Of a DNA stretch of 43,160 bases, positions 24,463 through 31,761 are shown one piece after another (the first letter of the stretch is position 1; each line of letters opens with the position of its first letter). Made by a program: the position numbers and the translations under genes. The notes under the pieces were generated by a model. It searched no databases. It had not been told where the DNA came from and worked only from the letters and a program-made list of their open reading frames with translations. The stretch comes from an uncultured Victivallales bacterium. GTDB taxonomy: Bacteria > Verrucomicrobiota > Lentisphaeria > Oligosphaerales > JAFGRS01. The stretch spans positions 1-43,160 of the forward strand of contig CAILUI010000279.1 in assembly GCA_903837355.1 (NCBI GenBank), given 5' to 3'.

Positions 24463-26012
24463 TGTGGCAAGACCGTACCGTCGTCCTGGGACTGCCTCTG
24501 GATCGAGTGACGCTGAACTCCGCGGTGGAGGCCGTCTTCGCGCTGGCGGCTGACTACCGGCAGGACGGTCGGCCGCGGCTGGTCGTCACCATCAACGTCG
24601 ATTTCGTGGTCAACGCGCACGGCTGGTTCGCTGCGGTGCATCGGCACCCCGAGCTCCTGCGGATCCTGCGCGAAGCCGACCTGGCGACCGCCGACGGGAT
24701 GCCACTGGTGTGGGCGTCGCAACTGCTGGGCTGCGCGCTGCCGACCCGGGTCACGGGGGCCGACCTGGTGCCGGCCCTGGCGACCGCCGCCTCGGCGCGG
24801 CAGGCGTCCCTGTACTTCCTCGGGGGCCGTCAGGACATTACCGAGGCGGCGGCGCGGCTCCTGGTCGAGGCGAACCCCGGCCTGCGCATCGCCGCTGTTG
24901 ACTCGCCCTTCGTCTACACCGAGGGGGGCAAGCTGTCGTCCGCCTATGAGGAGGACACCCCCATCTGCGAGCGTATCAACGCCGCCCACCCCGACTTCCT
25001 CCTCGTCGCCTTCGGAAACCCCAAACAGGAGCTCTGGTTCCGCCGGAATCGCCATCGGCTCAAGGTTCCCGTGACCATCGGGATCGGCGGCACCTTCAAC
25101 TTCATCACCGGCGCTGTCGCGCGCGCGCCGGCGTGGATGCAGCGCTCGGGGCTGGAGTGGGTGTACCGGATGGTGCAGGAGCCCAAACGTCTGTGGCGAC
25201 GCTATGCCGTGGGTATGGCCAAGATCGCCTGGCTACTGGCGCCGACCTTGATCATGGACCGCCTGCCGGCGCTGCTCTCGCGCCGCCGCTCGGAGACCCC
25301 CGCGGCCCCGCCGGTCTTCTTCTCCGGAGGGACCCGCCTGCGGGTGCAGCCCGTGCCGACGGCGCTGGCGCCCGACGTCGCGGCCGAACTCGGGGCAGGG
25401 CTGCTGGCGGATCGCCCGGACGTCCTCGTCCTCGATGTCTCGCATCTCCACGCAGCCTCCCCGACCGCACTCGCCTTCGTGGCCGAGTGCCGACGGCAAC
25501 TGGGGCCTCTGGGGACAGACGTCTGGGTCTACGGCATCCAACCCGCCTTCCGCCAGCAGCTCTCCCGGTCGCGGGCCTGGGACCTGCTGCGGGACAGCGT
25601 GCTGGAACGCCTGACCGATGCCGTGCCGCGGTCCGCGGGCGGCGCTGAGACCGGGCGCTGCATGCTGGGCTTCGATGCCGGCAGCCAGGTCGTGGTGGTC
25701 GCCCTCTACGGGGAACTCTACACCGACCAACTGGGTGACCTCGACCGTTCGGCCTTGGCCGGCGCCATCATGCGGCGGGATTGCATCGTCGATCTCGGCT
25801 ACTGCGCCGACATGGACGGCGCCGGAACCGGGTTCCTGATGCGGCTCCGCGAGATGACCGAAGCCGGCGGCAGGCAGTTCATCCTCTGCCGTCCAGGCGC
25901 CGCGGTCCGCCAGATCCTGCACGTCAACCGGGTCAGCGCCGCCGGGCAGATCGCGGCCGATCCCGCGCAGGCCCGACGCCGGCTCGCAGAAACCCGCCAG
26001 AAGATCTCATAA
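24462..26012 (+). CDS. WecG/TagA/CpsF glycosyltransferase (GT26) fused to two STAS-like domains
   Basis: A 516-residue fusion. Residues 1-260 are a complete GT26 enzyme: TINVDFVVNA (43-52), ATADGMPLVWASQLLG (75-90), RVTGADLVP, FLGGRQDITEAA, VAFGNPKQELWF (182-193) and GIGGTFNFITGAVARAPAW (207-225), ending in the amphipathic WVYRMVQEPKRLWRRY membrane-association region. Two STAS-like domains follow. The first (about 290-388) has VLVLDVSHLHAASPTAL and the second (about 400-498) has IVDLGYCADMDGAGTGFL. At the place of the DSSG phosphorylation motif they read ASPT and DGAG, so neither looks phosphorylatable. ATG 24462 is used because GGGAG lies 8 bases before it; GTG 24459 gives a GTGA overlap but has no spaced ribosome site. 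The enzyme probably adds an early sugar to the lipid-linked unit, with the STAS pair as a docking module. Confidence 0.88.
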   Translation: MWQDRTVVLGLPLDRVTLNSAVEAVFALAADYRQDGRPRLVVTINVDFVVNAHGWFAAVHRHPELLRILREADLATADGMPLVWASQLLGCALPTRVTGADLVPALATAASARQASLYFLGGRQDITEAAARLLVEANPGLRIAAVDSPFVYTEGGKLSSAYEEDTPICERINAAHPDFLLVAFGNPKQELWFRRNRHRLKVPVTIGIGGTFNFITGAVARAPAWMQRSGLEWVYRMVQEPKRLWRRYAVGMAKIAWLLAPTLIMDRLPALLSRRRSETPAAPPVFFSGGTRLRVQPVPTALAPDVAAELGAGLLADRPDVLVLDVSHLHAASPTALAFVAECRRQLGPLGTDVWVYGIQPAFRQQLSRSRAWDLLRDSVLERLTDAVPRSAGGAETGRCMLGFDAGSQVVVVALYGELYTDQLGDLDRSALAGAIMRRDCIVDLGYCADMDGAGTGFLMRLREMTEAGGRQFILCRPGAAVRQILHVNRVSAAGQIAADPAQARRRLAETRQKIS

Positions 26013-26033
26013 ACATTGTAGGGATAAGTAGTT

Positions 26034-26420
26034 GTGGAACATGAATCAGCCCACGGATTGCACGCAGTGGGCGCCTCGCTCATGGGCCTGTTGCTGACCG
26101 GTTTCGGCCTGGCGATGCTGGCCGCGGCGGCCCTGCGGGAGACGCCTCTCTTCTGGCTCAATGCCGGCGGCTACCCCGTCGAGTTGCGCCGCTGGGTGTT
26201 GGCCTTCTTCTACCCGGCGCTGGCGGCCTACGTCGTCTGGCTGGTCGCCAGCAGCGCTGTCGGCTGCGTCCTGCTCCGCGGCGGGGGACGCGCCGCCGTC
26301 GTCTACCTGCTGGCCGCCGCGCTGAACTGGCTGCTGCTGGCCGTTATGGCGACCGTGATCGTCTGGAACAACGTCCAGAATCTGCTCCAGGGGCTGCCCC
26401 TGCACTACCACTCGCGCTGA
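26034..26420 (+). CDS. Small integral membrane protein, last gene of the EPS run
   Basis: I do not recognise a family. The 128-residue protein has four hydrophobic segments (about 12-35, 50-75, 80-88 and 90-112) joined by short charged loops, with a WLNAGGYPVELRRW segment between the first two. GTG 26034 follows AGGGATAAG at about 26020, and the spacing is right for a ribosome site. It starts 21 bases after the WecG-STAS gene on the same strand. A membrane partner of the glycosyltransferase or export system is possible; the sequence shows no catalytic motif. Confidence 0.68.
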   Translation: MEHESAHGLHAVGASLMGLLLTGFGLAMLAAAALRETPLFWLNAGGYPVELRRWVLAFFYPALAAYVVWLVASSAVGCVLLRGGGRAAVVYLLAAALNWLLLAVMATVIVWNNVQNLLQGLPLHYHSR

Positions 26421-26474
26421 CCCCAGGTAACCGGTCAGTGACGTCCGCAGCAGCCGGCTCCGCCGGCACGCTAT

Positions 26475-26580
26475 GGAGGGCGAACCTCCCCAGCCTGCGT
26501 GCAGGCGGTGAGCCGTCCCCCGGCGCCGGCCCTGGCCGGTGGCTCAGCGGCGCGTACGCGCCGGGGGAGCTTCGCCCTCC
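26475..26580. repeat. 106-base imperfect palindrome in the convergent intergenic gap
   Basis: The arms GGAGGGCGAACCTCCCC (26475-26491) and GGGGAGCTTCGCCCTCC (26564-26580) are inverted repeats with one mismatch over 17 bases. Inside them are further dyads: CCTGCGTGCAGG, TGAGCC...GGCTCA and GCGCGTACGCGC. The element fills much of the 258-base gap between the + strand EPS run and the convergent hydrolase genes. It may act as a bidirectional terminator without a U-tract, or be a dispersed palindromic element. Imperfect palindromes framed by GGAGGGCGA/TCGCCCTCC are familiar to me from PVC-type genomes; this family assignment is from memory. Only one copy is in the window. Confidence 0.72.
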
Positions 26581-26678
26581 AAGCGTCCGAGCGAACTCTG
26601 CTGAGGCATTACCTCGCGGCCGGGGTCGGGTACTGGCACCCCCGACCTACCTCCTCTTCCGCAGCCAGCCTCCCGGCC

Positions 26679-29600
26679 TCACTCACGCGGCGTTGCCGCG
26701 ACCAGGGCGAAGCGTGGGCGCAGGGCGCACCAGGGGCGCAGGGTCTCCACGGTCAGCGTGTGCAGCGCGCCGCGCAGATCGATGGGCGGGGTCCGAGCCA
26801 GGGCGAAGTAGGCATTGCCGGTGGACCAGACGTTCTTGCGGCCCCAGGTCAGCGGCTGCTCCACGCCATCAACGGAGACGCGGTAGGCGTCGGCAAGATC
26901 GGTATCCGTCGCGGAGCGCTCGCTCAGCCGCAGTTCCATCTCGATCTGGCAGGTGCCCTCGGCGGCGGGCAGCTCCGACCAGGAGATCCGCCCAGGGTTG
27001 ATGACGAAAACCCGGCCGCCCATCTCGGCAAAGCGCTCGCCCACACGGGTCTCGGCGCTGGCCAGGTTCTGCCGCGGCAGCCGCGCTGCGGCCAGCGCCG
27101 GGCTCAGCCCGCCGCAGACCGGCGTCAGCGTGAAGGCGACGGTCAGCGGCCGGGCCGGCACGGCGGCCAGGCCCTCGCCGGTCCACAACGGCCGCGGCCC
27201 GAAGCGCTGCACGTCGGCGTGCAGTTCGCTGTCCACGGCCAGGAAGCGCGTCTCCAGGCGCAGGGGCGGCACCGTCCCCTCGTCGCTGCAGTCGGTCAGA
27301 ACGACGTTCATGGCATCGGTCTGCACCTGCGTCAGGACCAGGCCAGCACCGGCGGCATCGCAGAAACCCAAAGCGGGCTGGGTCGGATGCAAGGGCTCGA
27401 GCAGCGACTGCCAAAGCCGGCCACTGGCCACGACGCCGTTGTAGAGGCCGCCCCACACCGTCAGGCCCCAGCCCTGACTCCGATCCCAATGGTACTCCGT
27501 GCTTTCGGGAAAGGGAAAGTGCCGGCGCACGAAACGGTCTTCGAGCTGTGCCGTGCGACCCGAAACGCCCCAGCGGTCCGCACCGGTGACGCTCACCACC
27601 ACCGGCGGCGCACTGCCGGCCCCGTTGCTAAGCTCGCAGCGGACGTCGACCGCGTCCTCCCGACAGGTCAGGCTGACCACGCCCAGCGGCGAGCTCCACT
27701 CGCTGCTGCCGCCGGTGGCGGTGCGCGGCTGCCAGGTGGTCGCCGCGCCCACCTGGAACGACAGCGTCACGCCGCCTTGCCGGGCCACGAAACCACCCTC
27801 AGCAGCCGTCACCACAAACCCCGCCGCCGGGGCTGCTGTCGCCGCCTGCAGTTCGCCGGCAAAGCGCTCCGGCGGCGGCGCCCGGCGCGGCCCGCGCCCG
27901 ACGCACAGGAAGGCCGTGGTGTAGGGAGCCAGAGACCATGAGAAACGGCCCGCCGCACCGGTCTGCACGGTCAGGCCCGAGACCGCGTCCGTGAGCCGCA
28001 GGCCGGCCCGGCAGTCGCGGGGGTCTGGCAGTGCCGCCGCAGCGACGACGGCTTCCCCGGACAGATTCACCAGACACAGCGCCCGCCCATCGGCACCACG
28101 GCGCCAGACGGCGAAGACGCGCTCGTCGCCGAAGCCCGGCGGCAGGTACTCGGCCTCGCCATCGGCCAGCCACGGCAAGGCGCGCCGGGCCCAGTTGAGC
28201 CGGCGCAGCGTCGCGTAGGCCCCGATCTCCTCCTCCTGATAGAGCATCGGGACGCCGGGCACCGACAGGCAGACGCCGTACAGTGCCTGGTGCAGCCCCG
28301 CTCCGAAACGCTGCTGAACGCGGCCTTTGTCGCAGACGGTGTCGTGGTTGTTCAGCGTCCGCAGCACCAGCGCCCCCGGCGGCAGGGCCCCGTCGTTCTC
28401 CACGAAGTCGGCGACCAGGCGACGGTTCAGTTCGGCACTGTCCGCCAGCAACCGGTCCGGAGTCTGGGCCAGCAGGTTGGTCAGGCCCCAGCCGTAGCCC
28501 AGTACGGCGGCACCGGGGATGGCGAAGAAGACCGGGTGGTCGCCGGACTCGGGGATCAGCACCGGCCGCTCGCAGCCGCCTGCCCGCAGGCCGTCGCGCA
28601 CCGCCGCCAGCATCTCCACGCTGCCGCCCAGCCCGGAGTACGCGGCGCGCGGCGTCCGCGGCGAACCCCAGTTCGGCCCCTGGCCCTCGGCAACGTCGAT
28701 ACGGGCACCCTCGACCTCGCCCAACGCCCCCAGCATCGCCATCGAGTCCCGCAGCACGGCCTGCCACTCCGGGGCGGCGTTGTCCATCCCGGCGCCACCC
28801 CAGTTGCGGCGCAGCGAGCCATCGCGCTCCTGCGTCCACCACGGCCGCAGAGCCTCGGTCTGCACCGCGTGCCCACCGTGCGGTACAATTTCGCTGATGA
28901 CATGGATCTCATTCCCGCGGAACGTTTTCAATAGTCTTGCTAGGCCTTCCTTGCCGCCCAGGATGGGATCGACGCTCAGGAAGTCCCGTGGGTCGTAGTG
29001 GTTCCAGCCGCCGCGCAGCGCATCGGGCGCGGTCTTGTGCTGCTGGACCGCGTTCAGCCAGACCGCCGAGACGCCGAGGTCAGCGAGGTAGGGGACCTGG
29101 TGGGCCAGGGCGTCGAAGCCGCCGACGTCACTGAAGCGCGAGTCGATGTGTCCCGCGGCCGAGACCTCGTAGAGGATGGTTTCGCGCAGCCAGGACGGGT
29201 AGCGCACCGGTTCGCCGAGGCCATGCGCCGCGTACCAGCGCCGCGCTTCCCGGCGGCAGGACTCGGCCCCGGCCGCGCCCAGCCAGATGCCTTGGTGGCC
29301 GAGTTCAGCCGTCTGGCCCGGTTCGAGGCGCCAGGCGAGGCCGACGTGGATCCGCATCGTCTCGGCTTCATCGCTGAACCCGGCAGACTCGACGCTGGCC
29401 CAGTACGCCGTGCACAACGTCCGTCCAGCTTCGACCTCCTGCATGCGGAAGGTCCACGGCCGCCAGGCGTAGCCGGCGGGAACGGCGGCGGCCGCCAGTC
29501 GCAGTTCCAGACCGGTGAGGTCCTGGCGTGCGGCTGTCGTGTTGGTGTAACGCACCGAGCGCTGCCAGGCGTCCGGCCCGAGCTCGGGGAACGGCCGGTA

Positions 29601-29912
29601 GACGTCCACCAGAGTCCCCTGGGGGCGCCGGTAAACCAGTTCGCGACGGCCATCCGCAGCGCTGCTGACCTCGTCCGGCGTCGCGCCTTCGCGCGGCAGC
29701 ACCTCGCCCAGGTCGGCGATCTGCAGACTCAGCGCCGGACCGGGGCCCGGTCGCGACACGCCGGGCGCCACCAGCCAGCCACGCTCGAAACTCCAGGCAA
29801 CGCGCTCCGCCGCGCTGGCGGCGTGACGACGCACCCCGACACAGCCGACGGCCAGCGTCGCGGTCACTGCGGCAGCGCTCGTCAGCAGAATCATCGAACC
29901 GTGCATGGTCAT
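26679..29912 (-). CDS. GH13-like exported lipoprotein glycoside hydrolase
   Basis: A 1077-residue protein with an alpha-amylase-type TIM barrel. Conserved region II is ARIDVAEG (403-410) with Arg404 and Asp406 as nucleophile. The acid/base lies in LIPESGDH (Glu455), and region IV is RTLNNHDTV with His523-Asp524. Region I, normally DxxxNH, reads SEIVPHGGH (340-348), so the usual Asp is Glu. A signal with the lipobox-like LAVGC (Cys24) precedes about 200 residues of beta-rich N-terminal domain, and about 450 further beta-rich residues follow the barrel. ATG 29912 overlaps the upstream hydrolase stop (ATGA) with GGGA just before it. Amylase-type cleavage of alpha-glucans is the family default, but region I and the long C-terminal part make the substrate uncertain. 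Confidence 0.84.
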   Translation of the reverse strand: MTMHGSMILLTSAAAVTATLAVGCVGVRRHAASAAERVAWSFERGWLVAPGVSRPGPGPALSLQIADLGEVLPREGATPDEVSSAADGRRELVYRRPQGTLVDVYRPFPELGPDAWQRSVRYTNTTAARQDLTGLELRLAAAAVPAGYAWRPWTFRMQEVEAGRTLCTAYWASVESAGFSDEAETMRIHVGLAWRLEPGQTAELGHQGIWLGAAGAESCRREARRWYAAHGLGEPVRYPSWLRETILYEVSAAGHIDSRFSDVGGFDALAHQVPYLADLGVSAVWLNAVQQHKTAPDALRGGWNHYDPRDFLSVDPILGGKEGLARLLKTFRGNEIHVISEIVPHGGHAVQTEALRPWWTQERDGSLRRNWGGAGMDNAAPEWQAVLRDSMAMLGALGEVEGARIDVAEGQGPNWGSPRTPRAAYSGLGGSVEMLAAVRDGLRAGGCERPVLIPESGDHPVFFAIPGAAVLGYGWGLTNLLAQTPDRLLADSAELNRRLVADFVENDGALPPGALVLRTLNNHDTVCDKGRVQQRFGAGLHQALYGVCLSVPGVPMLYQEEEIGAYATLRRLNWARRALPWLADGEAEYLPPGFGDERVFAVWRRGADGRALCLVNLSGEAVVAAAALPDPRDCRAGLRLTDAVSGLTVQTGAAGRFSWSLAPYTTAFLCVGRGPRRAPPPERFAGELQAATAAPAAGFVVTAAEGGFVARQGGVTLSFQVGAATTWQPRTATGGSSEWSSPLGVVSLTCREDAVDVRCELSNGAGSAPPVVVSVTGADRWGVSGRTAQLEDRFVRRHFPFPESTEYHWDRSQGWGLTVWGGLYNGVVASGRLWQSLLEPLHPTQPALGFCDAAGAGLVLTQVQTDAMNVVLTDCSDEGTVPPLRLETRFLAVDSELHADVQRFGPRPLWTGEGLAAVPARPLTVAFTLTPVCGGLSPALAAARLPRQNLASAETRVGERFAEMGGRVFVINPGRISWSELPAAEGTCQIEMELRLSERSATDTDLADAYRVSVDGVEQPLTWGRKNVWSTGNAYFALARTPPIDLRGALHTLTVETLRPWCALRPRFALVAATPRE

Positions 29913-31318
29913 GGTCTCCCGGTGGGCTCCGCAGCGCCGGTCGCGGCGGGCTCCGCCTGCAGTCGTGCGTAAGCCGCCCGCGCTAGCGTGGCGCTGCGCT
30001 CTACCAGCGAGGCGTAGGGCTCGTCGTCCAGGCTCACCAGCCCGAAGTTGTTGTTCTCGCCGTCGAAGCGCCCTTCGCGCGGCTGGTCGGCCCACTGGAA
30101 CCAGTGGTGCCCGACGAACCAGGGGCGCGCCAGCAGGCGCCGGACCAGGGCCTCGTACGCCGCCGCCCGGGCCGCCTGGTCCGGTAGTACCGGGTAGATC
30201 GGCGGCCAGGTGTTCGGATGCCCGCTGTCGGCGGCCCGGTAGCCCCACTCGGAAACGAGGATCGGCCGGCCACCCACCGCGAAGTGCTGCGCCAGATCGT
30301 CATCCACAACCAGGTAGTCCGGCCACAAGCCACGGATGAGCTGGACCCAGTTGCCGATGTCGTAGAAGTTAATGGTCATCACATCGACGTAACGCCCGGC
30401 GACCCGCAGCACCGCCGGCGGTGTCATCTGGCTGATGAAGCGCACGCCGAGGTTCAGGTGCCGCGGATCCACCGCCTTGAGTTCGGCCGCCGTCACCGCG
30501 AAAAAGCGCTCTGCCACGGCCTCCGCCCAGGCCAGGCGCAGGGCTGTCGCCGCCGCCGTGGGCCGCACCGTGATGGCGCTGGCCGCGGCCAGCTCGTCCC
30601 AGGTCTGTGCCGGGGTATCGAGGTCCTGGCGCAGCGCCTCCAGCGACCCCGCGTAGCGCTGCCGCAGGAAGCCGATCAGCGCTCGTTTGGTCGCGGTGGC
30701 CGCCGGCCGGCTGAAGAACTCGTCGAGGAGGTGCCCGCCGCGGTGGTCCGGCCCCCACTTCATCTCGTTGCCCAGGTAGTAGCCGATGAGGAAGGGGTCG
30801 TCCTTGAGCGGAGCGGCGACCTGCTGCACCTTCTCCCGCACGGTGGTGACGAAGCTCTCGTCGAAGAGGTCGATCCAGGCACCCGACAGCCAGTTGGCCG
30901 CGCCGACGTCGAGATTGACCGTGTACGGCAGGCGCTCGCGGAACAGGGCCCAGTCACTCCAGCAGCCCACCGTGTTGATGCCCCAGGCCCGACAGCGCTC
31001 CACCTGTGCCGTCGCCCAGGCCTCCGGCGAGGCGTACTTGCGGCGACAGGCGTCGCCATAGTGGTAGACACCGTCGCGGTTGGCCGTGCCGTTGAAGCTC
31101 AGCACGTTAACGCCAACGGAGAAGAAAGGGTGACCCTCGGGCGTGATCAGCCACCAGCGCTCCCCCAGGCGCTCCGTGCGAAAGAAGCCGCTGGCCGCGC
31201 AACGCACGCTGGTCTCGCCGCCGAAGCGGTCCAATACCGGCTCGGTCTGCGCCATGGCGGCACCCACGGCGACCAGCACCGCCGCCACGACCTGCAAGCG
31301 CCCGACGATCCGCGGCAT
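29909..31318 (-). CDS. Exported clan GH-A glycoside hydrolase (agarase/GH50-like)
   Basis: A 469-residue protein with a Sec signal (hydrophobic core VVAAVLVAVGAAMA ending near residue 23) and a TIM-barrel glycoside hydrolase domain. The acid/base and nucleophile of clan GH-A can be placed as Glu185 in GYYLGNEMKWG and Glu357 in RPILVSEWGYRA. WWLITPEGHPFFSVGVNVLS (55-74) is the family-like start, typical of beta-agarases and GH50/GH42-related enzymes. ATG 31318 follows a GAGGAG site. It is the first gene of a two-gene operon, with the GH13-like gene starting in its stop codon. It probably acts outside the cell on a beta-linked polysaccharide. The exact family cannot be fixed from motifs alone. 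Confidence 0.83.
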   Translation of the reverse strand: MPRIVGRLQVVAAVLVAVGAAMAQTEPVLDRFGGETSVRCAASGFFRTERLGERWWLITPEGHPFFSVGVNVLSFNGTANRDGVYHYGDACRRKYASPEAWATAQVERCRAWGINTVGCWSDWALFRERLPYTVNLDVGAANWLSGAWIDLFDESFVTTVREKVQQVAAPLKDDPFLIGYYLGNEMKWGPDHRGGHLLDEFFSRPAATATKRALIGFLRQRYAGSLEALRQDLDTPAQTWDELAAASAITVRPTAAATALRLAWAEAVAERFFAVTAAELKAVDPRHLNLGVRFISQMTPPAVLRVAGRYVDVMTINFYDIGNWVQLIRGLWPDYLVVDDDLAQHFAVGGRPILVSEWGYRAADSGHPNTWPPIYPVLPDQAARAAAYEALVRRLLARPWFVGHHWFQWADQPREGRFDGENNNFGLVSLDDEPYASLVERSATLARAAYARLQAEPAATGAAEPTGRP

Positions 31319-31535
31319 TGGCGCGCTCCTCTCTTGCGTCTGCGGACAGCTTACGGGAATGTCATTCCGCGCCGCCTACCCTAGTGTCCGCGCCCGCAGC
31401 CGCAACTGCCTTGGCCTGGGCAAGGCTGTTTCATCCTGGAGGCTCCGGCGTCCCCCGTCCCCGCGCCGCAGGTGCTGCCATCCCTCAAATGTGCATCCAC
31501 TCGACGCTGGAGTTTCTCGCCCGCTCAGCGGCCTG
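31319..31535. other. Intergenic stretch upstream of the hydrolase operon
   Basis: This is the first part of a 443-base gap (31319-31761) without any gene I can support. It holds the leader of the - strand hydrolase operon, a small perfect dyad at 31356-31368 and, nearer the repeat, weakly structured GC-rich sequence. Open frames here (for example 31318-31650 +) are low-complexity shadows running through the repeat. The second part of the gap is the inverted-repeat element described separately. Confidence 0.6.
31356..31368. promoter_or_regulatory. Perfect 13-base dyad upstream of the hydrolase operon
   Basis: GGAATG-T-CATTCC is a perfect 6+1+6 inverted repeat centred about 44 bases upstream of ATG 31318 on the - strand. 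The position fits an operator near a promoter for the two hydrolase genes. I see no convincing -35/-10 pair around it, and a 6-base arm can occur by chance. No regulator gene lies next to it. Confidence 0.3.
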
Positions 31536-31680
31536 CCAAAGCGGCGTCAAGCCGCCGCAGTCCAAGGAGTCCCGCCGTTGCCGGGACTCGGTAGCCTACC
31601 GCGCTGGCCGTCGGGCCAAGCTTTGGACTGCCGGTGGCCGTAGGCCCTGAGCAACGGCGAAGGGCTTGACACCGCTTTCC
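31536..31680. repeat. Nested inverted-repeat element
   Basis: The bases 31538-31551 (AAAGCGGCGTCAAG) pair with 31665-31678 (CTTGACACCGCTTT) with one G-T wobble over 14 bases. GCAGTCCAA (31557-31565) pairs with TTGGACTGC (31623-31631). Between them is a perfect 8-base hairpin, GAGTCCCG (31567-31574) with CGGGACTC (31582-31589). The whole looks like one folded unit with an insertion in its right arm. It lies between the hydrolase operon start and the 3' end of the decayed restriction-modification gene. Short inverted repeats with TTGGACTGC...CTTGACGCCGCTTT cores are, from memory, frequent between genes in PVC-like genomes. Confidence 0.68.
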
Positions 31681-31761
31681 GGTGGCGCGGCGGGCATTGC
31701 CGCGGAACTCGTGGAGTCCGCCCTCGGCCCTGGCGTGAGGTAACCCAGCGGGGCTCCGGGA

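Noticed and set aside
26499..27941. 480-codon + strand open frame through the palindrome and the GH13-like gene
   Set aside because: It runs antisense to a protein with clear GH13 motifs and begins inside the repeat; composition is that of a shadow frame.
31536..31680. CRISPR array
   Set aside because: The repeats are inverted and nested, not direct and evenly spaced. I saw no direct-repeat/spacer pattern anywhere in the window.
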